A stretch of 64,000 bases of DNA from Stigmatella ashevillena (GTDB lineage: Bacteria > Myxococcota > Myxococcia > Myxococcales > Myxococcaceae), in NCBI RefSeq assembly GCF_028368975.1, contig NZ_JAQNDM010000002.1:1178001-1242000 (forward strand), read 5' to 3'. Each line of letters starts with the position of its first letter. The first letter of the stretch is position 1. The position numbers and the translations under genes are program-made. Of the stretch, positions 1-8,910 are shown in pieces. The notes under the pieces were generated by a model, which was given only the letters and a program-made list of their open reading frames with translations, ran no database searches and was not told where the DNA came from.

Positions 1-3000
1 AAGGGCAGCAGCGACGCGGACTACCACTCCTTCGTGGTCTCCGCGTCGGACGGCCGGGTGCTGTTCAGCAACAACCTGACGGTGGAGGACTCCTTCTCGT
101 ACCGGGTGTGGGCGGATTCCAACTCGTTCATTCCGGATGACGGCCCCCACGGAACTGGTGCCACCCCCCACCCGACCGGGGTGCCGGATTCCTACCAGGC
201 GCCCTTCGTGGCCCCATCCCTCATCACCCTGCAGAACGTGCCCTTCAGCCGCAATGATCCCTGGCTGGCGCCGGGCGCCACCCAGACCACGGGCAACAAC
301 GTGGAGGCCTATGCCGACCTGCTGGCGCCCGACGGCTTCCAGCCGGGAGGGGACCTGCGCGCGGACACCACGGCCCCGGGCGTCTTCGACTACACCTATG
401 ACGTGACCCAGGCCCCGGGCTCCAGCGCCATTCAGCGCAAGGCGGCCGTGGCGCACCTGTTCTACCTCAACAACTTCCTGCACGACTGGTACTACGACTT
501 CGGCTTCGACGAGGCCTCCGGCAACGCGCAGCAGCTCAACTACGGCCGGGGCGGCGTGGAGGGCGACAGCATCAAGGCCGAGGCCCAGGACTACAGCGGC
601 CGCAACAACGCCAACATGTCCACGCCGTCCGATGGCGCGCGGCCCCGCATGCAGATGTATGTCTTCGACGGCGTGCCGGACGTCCAGGTGACAGCGCCCG
701 CCTCCATCGCGGGCCCCCTCGACGCGGGCAGCGCCGCCTGGGGAAAGCTGGCCTATGATCTCACGGGCAATCTGGTGATCCCCAATCCCACGGGCATCAC
801 CGAGGGCTGCGAGCCTTTCCCGGCCAATGCCTTCACCGGAAAGATCGTCCTGCTGGATCGCGGCACCTGCAACTACACCGTCAAGGCGATCAACGCCCAG
901 AACGCGGGGGCCATCGCGATCCTCGTGGCCAACAACGTGACGGCCGCCGTCGCCCTGTCGCTCGGAGGAGCCGATCCGGCCGTCACCATCGCGGCGGCCG
1001 GCCTCACCCAGGCGACGGGCAACGTGCTGAAGAACGAGGTGAAGAACAACAACAGCACCGTCACGGTGAAGATGAAGAAGCAGGAGTCGTTCGACCGTGA
1101 CGGCACGATCGACAACGCCATCGTGGCGCACGAGTGGGGCCACTACATCAGCAACCGCCTCGTCGGTAACGCCAACGGCTTGACGAACAACCAGGGCCGC
1201 TCCATGGGCGAGGGCTGGGCGGACTTCCACTCCATGCTGATGGTGGTGCGCGAAGAGGATCGCAACCGGCCGGGCAATAACCAGTTCCAGGGCGTCTACG
1301 CCATGGCGGGCTACACGCAGAGTGGCGGCGCGAACAACGGCCACTACTTCGGCATCCGCCGGCTGCCGTACTCGACGAGCTTCTCCAAGAACGCCCTCAC
1401 CTATAAGCACTTCGCCACGGGCTCTGCGCTGCCCACCACGCACCCCATCAACGCCAGCTCGATGGCGGGCCTGGGCAACTCCCAGGTGCACGCCGGCGGC
1501 GAGGTGTGGTCGTCCATGTTGTGGGAGTGCTACGCCTCGCTGCTCAACGCCCACCCCTTCCAGGAGGCCCAGAACCGGATGAAGTCCTATCTGGTGGCCG
1601 CCTACAAGCTGACCCCCAACGCCCCCACCCTGCTGGAGGCGCGTGACGCGGTGCTCGCCGCGGCCGCAGCGTCGGATCCGGCTGACTACGCCCGGTTCCG
1701 CGCGGCCTTCGCCAAGCGGGGCGCGGGTGCGAGCGCCAAGGCGGCGGACCGCGGGTCCGTGGACCACGTGGGACTGGTGGAGAGCTTCGAGAACGGCAAC
1801 AACCTGGAGGTGGTCAGCATCCGCCTGGACGACAGCATCTCCGGGTGCGACGCCGACGGGGTGCTGGACGTGGGCGAAACGGGTCTGCTCCAAGTCACGG
1901 TGAAGAACACCGGCACGGCGGCCCTGTCCTCCTTCACCAGCAACGTGGCGGCCAGTGGCGCCTCCTCGGTCCTGGAGTTCCCCTCGGGCAACACGCTCAA
2001 CTTCCCCTCCCTGCAGCCCTCCGCCACGGTGACGCGCAGCATCCAGGTCAAGCTGACCAGCATCGTCGGCGCGGAGCCGCGCGCGGGGCTCACCGTCACC
2101 TTCGACGAGCCCTCGCTGCCGACCGGAGCCAAGACCGCGAAGTACAACGGCCGCGTCCACTACGACGAGCTGCTCGGTCAGTCCTCCACGGAGACCTTCG
2201 AGCCGGAAACCACCCAGTGGGTGTCCACGCCCGTCAACCGCTGGGTGCCCCAGCTCGAAAGAGATGAGGACGGAACCCCCCGCCGCTATTTCCACGTGGC
2301 GGACCTCTCCGTCGCCTCCGACATGGTCTTCACCTCGCCCTGGCTGAAGGTGAATCCCACGGGGAACTTCACCCTCAGCTACAAGTACCGCCACTCCCTG
2401 GAGGGTACGACGAGCAGCGCGGGTCCCGTCGCCCCCTGGTACGACGGCGTCGCCCTGGAGGCCACCACCGACGGCACCACCTGGGAGAATGTCTTCTCCA
2501 AGTACGGCGTCGTCGGCGGTCTCAATGGAACCCTGGCCGCGGGCGACAATCCCCTGCTGGCCGTGCGCGCCCACGTGGGCCTGAACGCGGCCTTCCCGGG
2601 CTGGTCGTCGGCGACGGCCAACTTCGGCGCGCAGCTGGCCGACAAGAACGTCCGCTTCCGCTTCCGGATCGGCTCGGACAGCTCCACGGGGGCTTACGGC
2701 TTCGACCTGGATGACGTGACGGTCACCAACGCCACCACCACACCCTTCACTGCCCTGGTGGCCGAGAGCAGCACGGGCGCCTCCTGCAACCGCCGCCCCG
2801 TGGCGGACGTGGGCCAGGCCTCCAACTCCGTGGCGGAGTTCGTCACCGTGGGCGGCGAGCTGGTGCGCAGCACGGTGACCCTCAATGGCACCGGCAGCGT
2901 CGATCCTGACGGACAGGCACTCACCTACCTCTGGACGCAGGTTGGCGGCCCCGCCGTCACCCTCTCGGGTGCCACCTCCGCGACCCCCACGTTCGTGGCG

Positions 3001-4089
3001 GACGTGAGCCGGAACACCCTGTTCAGCTTCCAGCTCGTCGTGAAGGACGGGACGGACGAGAGCCAGCCCAAGGTCGCGGACGTCACCATCGTCAACGTCA
3101 ACCGAAAGCCCGTGGCCGTCATCGCCGGTCCCGCCACCGTGGCGGACAGCTCCCCCACGCCAGTGACCCTCGATGGCAGCGGCTCGACGGATCCGGATGG
3201 AGAAGTCCTCACCTACACGTGGCGTCAGACGGCCGGAACCCCGGTGACGCTCAGCAGCGCCACCAGTGCGAAGCCCACCTTCGCGGTGCCCTCCGTCACC
3301 GCGGACACCCTGCTCACGTTCGAGTTGGTGGTCCGGGATGGCGCCGCCAACAGCGATCCGAAGACGTTCAACGTGACCGTGACCCACGTGAACCAAGCAC
3401 CCACCGCCAGCGCGGGTGCGGACCAGACGGTGACCGTCGGCGACGCCGTGACGCTCACCGGCTCCGCGACGGATCCCGAGGGAGAGGCCCTCTCCTATGC
3501 CTGGACCGTGGTGGACTCCCAGGGTGTGACCGTCCAGCTCACGGGCGCGGACACCGCCACCCCGTCGTTCACGGCACCGTCCGTGCCCGCCGGGCAGCAG
3601 CTCACGCTGACCTTCCAGCTCGTGGCCAGTGCAGGAGGACAGGCCAGCGCGCCGGACACCGTGACGGTCACCATCAGGGCCCCCCATGCCAACAGGGCCC
3701 CCGTGGCACATCCGCGCAAGCTGCCCAGCGACATCAACGCCACCCGCCTCACCCTCGATGCCTCCACCTCCACGGACCCGGAGGGGGATGCGCTCACCTT
3801 CCAGTGGGAGCAGGTTGCGGGCCCACCGGTGACGCTCTCGTCCACCACGGACGCCTCCGTGAACTTCGAGGTGCCGAAGACGGACTCCGCCACCCAGCTC
3901 CAGTTCAAGCTCACGGTCACGGATACGGCCGGGGCCTCGTCCTCGGACGTGGTGGAGGTGCTGGTGCTCGGGGAGAAGGATGACTCGTCCGGCTGCTCCA
4001 GCACGGGAGACAGCGCGGGCAGCCTGATGGTGCTGTCGCTGCTGGCCGGTGTCCTGCTGTCGCGCCGCCGGCATCTGCCCAGTGCTTGA
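1..4089 (+). CDS. M36 (fungalysin-like) secreted metalloprotease, 5' end missing
   Basis: The frame is open from base 1, so the start and any signal peptide lie outside the window; 1362 codons remain. The zinc motif HEWGH is at about residues 377-381, followed by the downstream glutamate in GEGWADFHS, as in M36 fungalysins. A protease-associated (PA) domain, with the GTCNY and AGAIAI segments, sits before it at about residues 225-345. After the catalytic part come a jelly-roll-like region and four PKD-type repeats with the pattern DPDGxxLTYxWxQ. The C-terminus is a MYXO-CTERM sorting signal: GCSSTG, then a hydrophobic helix, then RRR. The protein is therefore probably anchored or processed at the outer surface. 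It likely degrades extracellular protein, as expected in a predatory myxobacterium. Family assignment is firm; substrate is inference. Confidence 0.9.
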   Translation, partial: KGSSDADYHSFVVSASDGRVLFSNNLTVEDSFSYRVWADSNSFIPDDGPHGTGATPHPTGVPDSYQAPFVAPSLITLQNVPFSRNDPWLAPGATQTTGNNVEAYADLLAPDGFQPGGDLRADTTAPGVFDYTYDVTQAPGSSAIQRKAAVAHLFYLNNFLHDWYYDFGFDEASGNAQQLNYGRGGVEGDSIKAEAQDYSGRNNANMSTPSDGARPRMQMYVFDGVPDVQVTAPASIAGPLDAGSAAWGKLAYDLTGNLVIPNPTGITEGCEPFPANAFTGKIVLLDRGTCNYTVKAINAQNAGAIAILVANNVTAAVALSLGGADPAVTIAAAGLTQATGNVLKNEVKNNNSTVTVKMKKQESFDRDGTIDNAIVAHEWGHYISNRLVGNANGLTNNQGRSMGEGWADFHSMLMVVREEDRNRPGNNQFQGVYAMAGYTQSGGANNGHYFGIRRLPYSTSFSKNALTYKHFATGSALPTTHPINASSMAGLGNSQVHAGGEVWSSMLWECYASLLNAHPFQEAQNRMKSYLVAAYKLTPNAPTLLEARDAVLAAAAASDPADYARFRAAFAKRGAGASAKAADRGSVDHVGLVESFENGNNLEVVSIRLDDSISGCDADGVLDVGETGLLQVTVKNTGTAALSSFTSNVAASGASSVLEFPSGNTLNFPSLQPSATVTRSIQVKLTSIVGAEPRAGLTVTFDEPSLPTGAKTAKYNGRVHYDELLGQSSTETFEPETTQWVSTPVNRWVPQLERDEDGTPRRYFHVADLSVASDMVFTSPWLKVNPTGNFTLSYKYRHSLEGTTSSAGPVAPWYDGVALEATTDGTTWENVFSKYGVVGGLNGTLAAGDNPLLAVRAHVGLNAAFPGWSSATANFGAQLADKNVRFRFRIGSDSSTGAYGFDLDDVTVTNATTTPFTALVAESSTGASCNRRPVADVGQASNSVAEFVTVGGELVRSTVTLNGTGSVDPDGQALTYLWTQVGGPAVTLSGATSATPTFVADVSRNTLFSFQLVVKDGTDESQPKVADVTIVNVNRKPVAVIAGPATVADSSPTPVTLDGSGSTDPDGEVLTYTWRQTAGTPVTLSSATSAKPTFAVPSVTADTLLTFELVVRDGAANSDPKTFNVTVTHVNQAPTASAGADQTVTVGDAVTLTGSATDPEGEALSYAWTVVDSQGVTVQLTGADTATPSFTAPSVPAGQQLTLTFQLVASAGGQASAPDTVTVTIRAPHANRAPVAHPRKLPSDINATRLTLDASTSTDPEGDALTFQWEQVAGPPVTLSSTTDASVNFEVPKTDSATQLQFKLTVTDTAGASSSDVVEVLVLGEKDDSSGCSSTGDSAGSLMVLSLLAGVLLSRRRHLPSA

Positions 4090-4116
4090 TCGTCACACCC
4101 TGACGCGTTGACCGAG

Positions 4117-4145
4117 GGGCGGCCTCCGGGCCGCCCTTCTTTTTT
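4117..4145 (+). terminator. Rho-independent terminator after the M36 protease
   Basis: A perfect 8-bp GC stem (GGGCGGCC at 4117-4124 with GGCCGCCC at 4129-4136) has a 4-nt loop and is followed by TTCTTTTTT. It lies 27 bases after the protease stop codon and before the dehydratase pair. Confidence 0.85.
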
Positions 4146-4187
4146 GTGGTAGATCCGGCCCCCTGAGTCACTGGCAGAGGGCCCCGC

Positions 4188-4580
4188 ATGGCACGAGACA
4201 TCCAAGCTGGAGATACCTTTACCCACGTCCGCGAGTGCGATCGGTACCGGCCGATCTATTACGCAGGCGCATCCGGGGACTACAACCCCATCCACACCGA
4301 TCCCGAGGCGGGTAAAGCCGCGGGGCTCGGGGGCGTCATTCTCCAGGGGCTGTGCACGCTGGGCTGGGCGGTGGAGGCCGTGGCCGTCTTCGTGGGGGAC
4401 CCTGGGAAGATCCGCCGCGTCAAGGTCCGCTTCTCCCGGCCCGTCGTGCCCGAGGACACCCTCACCTTCGAGGGGCGCGTGACGGCCGTGGCGGACGGAC
4501 GGCTCACCGCGGAAGTCTCCGCGACCAATCAACGGGGCGAGGCGGTGCTCAAGGGCGCCGTCATCGAGGCGGTGCTCTGA
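4188..4580 (+). CDS. MaoC-like hydratase/dehydratase (HotDog fold)
   Basis: A 130-residue single HotDog domain. The hydratase-2 motif GASGDYNPIHTD, with the catalytic Asp and His, is at about residues 28-39, so it is likely active on (3R)-hydroxyacyl or enoyl thioesters. It resembles the HadB/MaoC half of heterodimeric dehydratases. The next gene, starting 3 bases after this stop, encodes a second HotDog protein, so the two probably form an HadAB-type heterodimer. Substrate, whether fatty acid or secondary metabolite, cannot be read from sequence. Confidence 0.85.
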   Translation: MARDIQAGDTFTHVRECDRYRPIYYAGASGDYNPIHTDPEAGKAAGLGGVILQGLCTLGWAVEAVAVFVGDPGKIRRVKVRFSRPVVPEDTLTFEGRVTAVADGRLTAEVSATNQRGEAVLKGAVIEAVL

Positions 4581-4583
4581 GCC

Positions 4584-5060
4584 ATGGCCCTCGACAAGCA
4601 ACTGATCGGCAGAGCCTACGGCCCGTTCACCTACACCCTGGGCGTGGAGAAGATGCGCGAGTTCACGCTCGCGGTGGGCGGTGGCCAGCCCGGCATCGGC
4701 TTTGGACGCGTGCCAGCCCACATCAGCCCGCTGATGCTGGATGAGCAGGCGGCGAAGGCAGGCCCCTATGGGGACATCATCGCCTTCCCCTCCTTCGCCG
4801 TCGTCTTCGCCATCCGGCCCTTCAGCGCCGCCATCGCGGATCCGGAGCTCCAGGTGGATCTGCTGAAGCTGGTTCACGGAGAACAGGAGCTGGAGTTCCT
4901 GGAGGTGATGCGGCCCGGAGACGTGCTGACCACCACCGGGCGCATCACGGACATCTACGAGAAGATGGGGAAGGACTTTCTCGTCGTCACCACCGAGTCC
5001 CACAACGCCAAAGGCACCCCCGTGGTGCGAGGCACCTGGACGGCCGTCATCCGCCGTTAA
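4584..5060 (+). CDS. FAS1-type/HadA-like MaoC N-terminal dehydratase partner
   Basis: A 158-residue HotDog protein that starts 3 bases after the MaoC-like gene, so the two are almost certainly co-translated. It opens with KQLIGRAYGPFTYTLGVEKM, typical of the MaoC N-terminal (FAS1-like dehydratase) family. The catalytic D-x4-H motif of its neighbour is not conserved here, as expected for the structural HadA-type subunit that shapes the acyl pocket. The C-terminal half (LEVMRPGDVLTTTGRITDIY) is the usual strand-turn-strand of the fold. Confidence 0.8.
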   Translation: MALDKQLIGRAYGPFTYTLGVEKMREFTLAVGGGQPGIGFGRVPAHISPLMLDEQAAKAGPYGDIIAFPSFAVVFAIRPFSAAIADPELQVDLLKLVHGEQELEFLEVMRPGDVLTTTGRITDIYEKMGKDFLVVTTESHNAKGTPVVRGTWTAVIRR

Positions 5061-5112
5061 GGCCGCTGCCCAGCACGGCCTGTCCGCCGACGGCTGAGAG
5101 CACGGTGCGCGC

Positions 5113-5958
5113 CTACGGCTGAGAGGGCGTCGCCTCAGGCGCGAACCACTTGCGCAACACCTGCGGTGAGACCGCGCGATAGATCGTGCTGTGGAGCAAA
5201 TCCGGTCTGGGCTCGTACTGCCACGTCAGCCCAGCCGGTGCGCTCGTGCGGAGCGTTTCCGCCAGGCGCGTGGCGACCGGGACGATGTTCTCTTCGTCGG
5301 CGGACGACAGATACAACACGTTGTGCAGGTCCGGCTGGGCCTTGAGACGCTCGCCCGCCTTGCGCTCCAACTCCTCGCCGTTCCACCACAGGCTCGGACT
5401 CAGCGCGATATAGGTGTTGAACAACTTCGGCTGAAGGAAGAACGTCTCCACGATGAACAGACCGGCGAGGGACTCGCCGATGATCCCGGTCTCGTCCGTC
5501 ACGAGATACCGGCGGCGCACCTCTGGCATCAGCTCGTCACGGATGAAGCTTCGGAACGCGGCCGAGCCACCGACACGAGGCGCAATCTCGCGGTCACTCT
5601 GGATGTCGGTCGGGCCGGTCATGTCACGCCGACGCTCGGTGTTCTCGATGCCCACCACGATCAGCGGCCGCAGCTCTCCGGCTCGGATCGCGGTGTCGAC
5701 GGTGGTGGCGATGTGCGGGAAGTCCTCCTGCAAACCGCCATCAGGCATGTACAGCACGGGGTAACGGGGGGACCCGGCTGCGCCGTAACCCGGCGGCGTA
5801 TAGATGTTGATGCGCCGGGTCTCCTGGAGTGCCACCGACGGGAGGGTGAAGGACTGGTGCGGTGGCACCGGCTCGGGGGTGGGCAGGGGACGGGCCGACG
5901 TGCACGTGGCGCACGCCACGAGCAGGATCAGGCCCGCCAGCGGAATCGAGGGTCGCAT
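5113..5958 (-). CDS. Esterase-family alpha/beta hydrolase, lipoprotein or secreted
   Basis: 281 residues of the PF00756-type esterase family (esterase D, Fes and IroE relatives). The N-terminus is a signal sequence with VACATC, a possible lipobox. The core shows RRINIYTPPGYG, YPVLYMPDGG, VVGIENTERRRD and the nucleophile elbow GESLAG. The His is probably in LLHSTIY near the C-terminus. It is a paralogue of the larger esterase at 8911-10473, with which it brackets a large lipoprotein gene. Likely substrates are periplasmic esters or siderophore-like esters; this is not resolved by sequence. Confidence 0.82.
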   Translation of the reverse strand: MRPSIPLAGLILLVACATCTSARPLPTPEPVPPHQSFTLPSVALQETRRINIYTPPGYGAAGSPRYPVLYMPDGGLQEDFPHIATTVDTAIRAGELRPLIVVGIENTERRRDMTGPTDIQSDREIAPRVGGSAAFRSFIRDELMPEVRRRYLVTDETGIIGESLAGLFIVETFFLQPKLFNTYIALSPSLWWNGEELERKAGERLKAQPDLHNVLYLSSADEENIVPVATRLAETLRTSAPAGLTWQYEPRPDLLHSTIYRAVSPQVLRKWFAPEATPSQP

Positions 5959-5978
5959 TCCCCCACTCTACCGTCCCC

Positions 5979-8390
5979 TCAGGGGGAGAAGTGGATCAAC
6001 GCCGCCCGGTTGCTGCCATCCCCGTCTTCGGGAAAGCCGTCCCCGAAGCCGTGGACGTACTGACCTGTGAGCGAGATGCTCCGGTCCGGAGCCACCGAGA
6101 GCCCGCGCGTCCAGACATAGCCCCCATCGGAGAGCTGCCGACTCCAGCGGTGCTCTCCACACGCGAGGCGGTACTTGGCGACGAAGAGGCCCTCGAACGA
6201 ACCGTTGGCATCACTCAGGGTGCTCAGGGACCCTCCTCCCAAGTCGAGCGTCCCGCGGAAGGTCCCCATCACCACCACATCCCCTGCCGGATCGATGGCC
6301 ACGCCCCGGGTGAAGGTCATGTACTCATTGCCCATCCACCGCCACCACCGGTCGCTTCCATCGGGCTCCACCACGAGGAGGAACCCACTGTACATGCCGG
6401 AGGAGTAGCCCGGCGCTGAGCCAAGGCGAATCCACTGGGAGAAGGACCCTACCCCCGCGATGGCTCCGTCCGGCGCCACCGCGAGATCGAGAAAACCGCG
6501 CTCGGCGTACGGCGCTGAATCCGCAGGCAAACCCCGTCCCCAGGCCACCTGGCCCGAGGGGAGCAACTTCAGCAGGAACGGCACGGCCACCCCTTCGGGA
6601 AGCACGGTGGAACCGAACGTCACCGTGCCCCAATAGGTCCCTCCCACGGCGAGCTCGCCAGCGGGGCCCACGGCGATCGCCGAGCCGCGCATCTGACCCG
6701 TGGCGGTAAAGCGCTTGTCCCAGACCTGCGAGCCCGTGGCCTCGAACTTGAGGACGAAGATCTCCTGAGACGGAGCCTCTCCCGCCTCACCCACCGCGAA
6801 CACCCGCCCCTCGCTGTCGATCACAACGTTCTGTGGGTAACCCGGTACGGAGTGGGCCCATACCAACGAGCCCTCGGGCGAGAACTTCGCCACGAACCCC
6901 CCCGCCGAGATCAGCCCTCCGCCCAGCTCCACGCCCGCGCTGGAGCGGCCCACCACCGCGATGTGGCCCGTGGCGTTCACCGCCACGTCCATGGCATTCA
7001 CCCAACTGCCCGGCGCACCAAAGCCCTTCGACCAGAGATGGCTACCGTCCGCGCCCAGCTTCACCAACGCGATGTCGTTATCGGAGATGTCACCCGTGCC
7101 ATGGTTGGGAAGAGCGCCCCCGCCAAAGTCCACGCTGCCATCATAGTCCGCGATCACGACGCGCTCGCCCTGGGCGCCGGTGGCCACCCCTGTGGCGGAC
7201 TGATACCCGGTTCCTCCCCACGATTGGCCCCCGCGAAAGGTGCCGCTCGCCGGGCTGTCGCCAGGGGGAGGCGTGCAGCTCACCCGGGCCGTCTTCACGA
7301 CGAGCTGAGGACGAAGGGCTGCATTCGGGTGCTCCCGGGAGGCGAAGGCCGCCCCATCCGTGCTCTCGGGAAGAAGCCCGAAGGAAAGAACCCTGCCTCC
7401 CAGGAAGGCCCCGGTGACATCCAGTTCGAGCCACTGGCCCTCCGGAATGGCCCCCGCGTTGGCCACGGGACCGCTCTCGACATACGGCTCGGAGGCGGCC
7501 TGGATGAACGTCTCGTCCCAATCCACGGAGGTAGTCCACACCGCCGGACCGTTGGAGGAACCCTTGAGCACGAACAGGCGCAGCCTGGCGCTCACCACAT
7601 CCCCCGTCAGCTCCGAGAGATCGAAGCGCAGGAAACCCTTCATCTGACTGGGAGCCTCGTCCACGCGCAGCTCCCCCGTGTTGAAGTTGACGTACTGCTG
7701 GGTGCTGTCCGTGTATGCATCCGCTGCGGCCCCCAGGGTGCGTGTCTCGCCCGGAAAGGGGGCTGACCCCGCCTCCAGCGTCACCACCAGCTCGGGCTTG
7801 CGGTCCGCCGCCTCGCGGGAGCGGAAATCGGCCCCATCGGTGCCCGTGGGAATGAGCGCGAGCGAGACGGTGCCGTTGCCCTGGACGAGGGGCGTCACGT
7901 CCAGCTCCACCCAGGCGTTGACCGGCACCGCCCCGGCCGTCACCACCACCGCCCCCTGGCGTGAAGGCCGGGAAGCCCAGGTGACCGAGTTCTCATTCCA
8001 GGCAGGGGCCGCCGCGTAGACGGCGGGCCCGTGGGAAGACGGGTTGGTGCTGAACAGGCGCAGCTTCGCGCTCACCACGGGCCGGGCCAGTCCTGCCAGG
8101 GTGAAGCGCAAATAGGTCTCACTCCGAGGAGCGCCATCCACCTCGAGCACCTGCGCACTGCCCGAGTTCGCGGTGGGCTGGGCCTCCTGCACGTGCGCAT
8201 CGGCCTGAGCGAAGAAGCGCAGCGTGTTCCCCGCCCCACGGCCCACATCCTCTGGCAGGGCGCGGACGTTCGGTCCCCCTGACCCGGCACCTCCCTGGTC
8301 CTCGCTTGCGTCGCCAGAAGCCCCGCATGCCAACGCTGTCCCCAGGAGGGCCGTGATGAGGCCCACCCTTCCCCCGTCCCACGCTCGCAT
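5979..8390 (-). CDS. Lipoprotein with DNRLRE repeats and SBBP-type beta-propeller
   Basis: The chosen ATG at 8390 gives 803 residues. It follows GGAGG with 8-nt spacing and gives a clean lipoprotein signal (GLITALLGTALAC, cleavage before Cys). An in-frame ATG at 8405 is a weaker alternative. Two DNRLRE-type domains (about residues 60-210 and 220-370), marked by RFTLAGL/RFDLSEL and W-V-ELDVTPLV-like strands, are followed by a string of SBBP-like repeats with GxVAVGGTY/VVIDSEGRVFAVG blades. DNRLRE domains are known from secreted adhesins and carbohydrate-binding proteins. It is probably cell-surface. Function unknown. Confidence 0.85.
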   Translation of the reverse strand: MRAWDGGRVGLITALLGTALACGASGDASEDQGGAGSGGPNVRALPEDVGRGAGNTLRFFAQADAHVQEAQPTANSGSAQVLEVDGAPRSETYLRFTLAGLARPVVSAKLRLFSTNPSSHGPAVYAAAPAWNENSVTWASRPSRQGAVVVTAGAVPVNAWVELDVTPLVQGNGTVSLALIPTGTDGADFRSREAADRKPELVVTLEAGSAPFPGETRTLGAAADAYTDSTQQYVNFNTGELRVDEAPSQMKGFLRFDLSELTGDVVSARLRLFVLKGSSNGPAVWTTSVDWDETFIQAASEPYVESGPVANAGAIPEGQWLELDVTGAFLGGRVLSFGLLPESTDGAAFASREHPNAALRPQLVVKTARVSCTPPPGDSPASGTFRGGQSWGGTGYQSATGVATGAQGERVVIADYDGSVDFGGGALPNHGTGDISDNDIALVKLGADGSHLWSKGFGAPGSWVNAMDVAVNATGHIAVVGRSSAGVELGGGLISAGGFVAKFSPEGSLVWAHSVPGYPQNVVIDSEGRVFAVGEAGEAPSQEIFVLKFEATGSQVWDKRFTATGQMRGSAIAVGPAGELAVGGTYWGTVTFGSTVLPEGVAVPFLLKLLPSGQVAWGRGLPADSAPYAERGFLDLAVAPDGAIAGVGSFSQWIRLGSAPGYSSGMYSGFLLVVEPDGSDRWWRWMGNEYMTFTRGVAIDPAGDVVVMGTFRGTLDLGGGSLSTLSDANGSFEGLFVAKYRLACGEHRWSRQLSDGGYVWTRGLSVAPDRSISLTGQYVHGFGDGFPEDGDGSNRAALIHFSP

Positions 8391-8415
8391 GCCGGAATCC
8401 TCCATGGCCTCTCTG

Positions 8416-8452
8416 TGAATAAGATGAATAAGCCTCCATCCGGGCTTATTCA
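8416..8452. promoter_or_regulatory. Operator-like repeat cluster TGAATAAG upstream of the DNRLRE lipoprotein
   Basis: TGAATAAG occurs at 8416-8423 and 8425-8432 as direct repeats 9 bases apart. The second copy extends into a perfect 10-bp inverted repeat, TGAATAAGCC at 8425-8434 with GGCTTATTCA at 8443-8452. The cluster is AT-rich against its surroundings and ends 26 bases before the lipoprotein ATG. A transcription-factor site is the best reading; a leader hairpin is also possible. Confidence 0.5.
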
Positions 8453-8701
8453 CCGAGGCGATGAGTGCCCAGAGGTGCAGCGGGAGTGCCATGTCCCAAA
8501 CGATGAAAGGGAGAAAGCCACGGGCCTCCCCGTGGAACGAAACTGCCCAGGGAGAGCAAGGACATGGCTGCAAAGGCCCTGGCCGTCCCCAGGTAGCTCC
8601 CAAGAAGCGCTGGGACGGACGGGCGCACCAGAGTAGGCGGCCGGGCTCACCGCCCGGTGAAGGGCCTTGCCTGCGGCGCGAAGGCTCCTAACCCTCAGGG
8701 C
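8453..8701. other. Intergenic space between divergent genes, no gene seen
   Basis: This is the rest of the 311-base gap between the DNRLRE lipoprotein (minus) and the small membrane protein (plus). Short open frames here have no ribosome site and no recognisable product. Promoters for both neighbours must lie here, but I could not place one. Confidence 0.5.
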
Positions 8702-8857
8702 ATGAACCTACTCGTCATTCTACTGGTCCTGGCGCTGTTGTTCGGTGGAGTTGGCCTCTTTGTCGAGGGGCTCAAATGGCTGCTCATCATTTCCGCAGCC
8801 CTGTTCGTCGCGAGCCTTGTCAGCGGCGCGATGGGCCGCGGCCGCTTGCGCGCATAG
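8702..8857 (+). CDS. Small hydrophobic membrane protein (51 aa)
   Basis: The ATG at 8702 gives a 51-residue protein with two hydrophobic segments (MNLLVILLVLALLFGGVGL and WLLIISAALFVASLVSGAMG) and a basic tail (GRGRLRA). Short two-helix proteins of this pattern are widespread in high-GC bacteria with no known role. The ribosome site is weak (CAGGG). The gene is called from composition and the family-like pattern. Confidence 0.6.
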   Translation: MNLLVILLVLALLFGGVGLFVEGLKWLLIISAALFVASLVSGAMGRGRLRA

Positions 8858-8910
8858 CGCAGCACTCGGAGGCGGGAGCCTCTGGGCCCATGAGACCCAG
8901 GGGTTCCCAC

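Noticed and set aside
5061-5125. Direct repeat ACGGCTGAGAG near the end of the small esterase
   Set aside because: Two short copies only, one within the esterase's last codons; no structure or spacing suggests a site.
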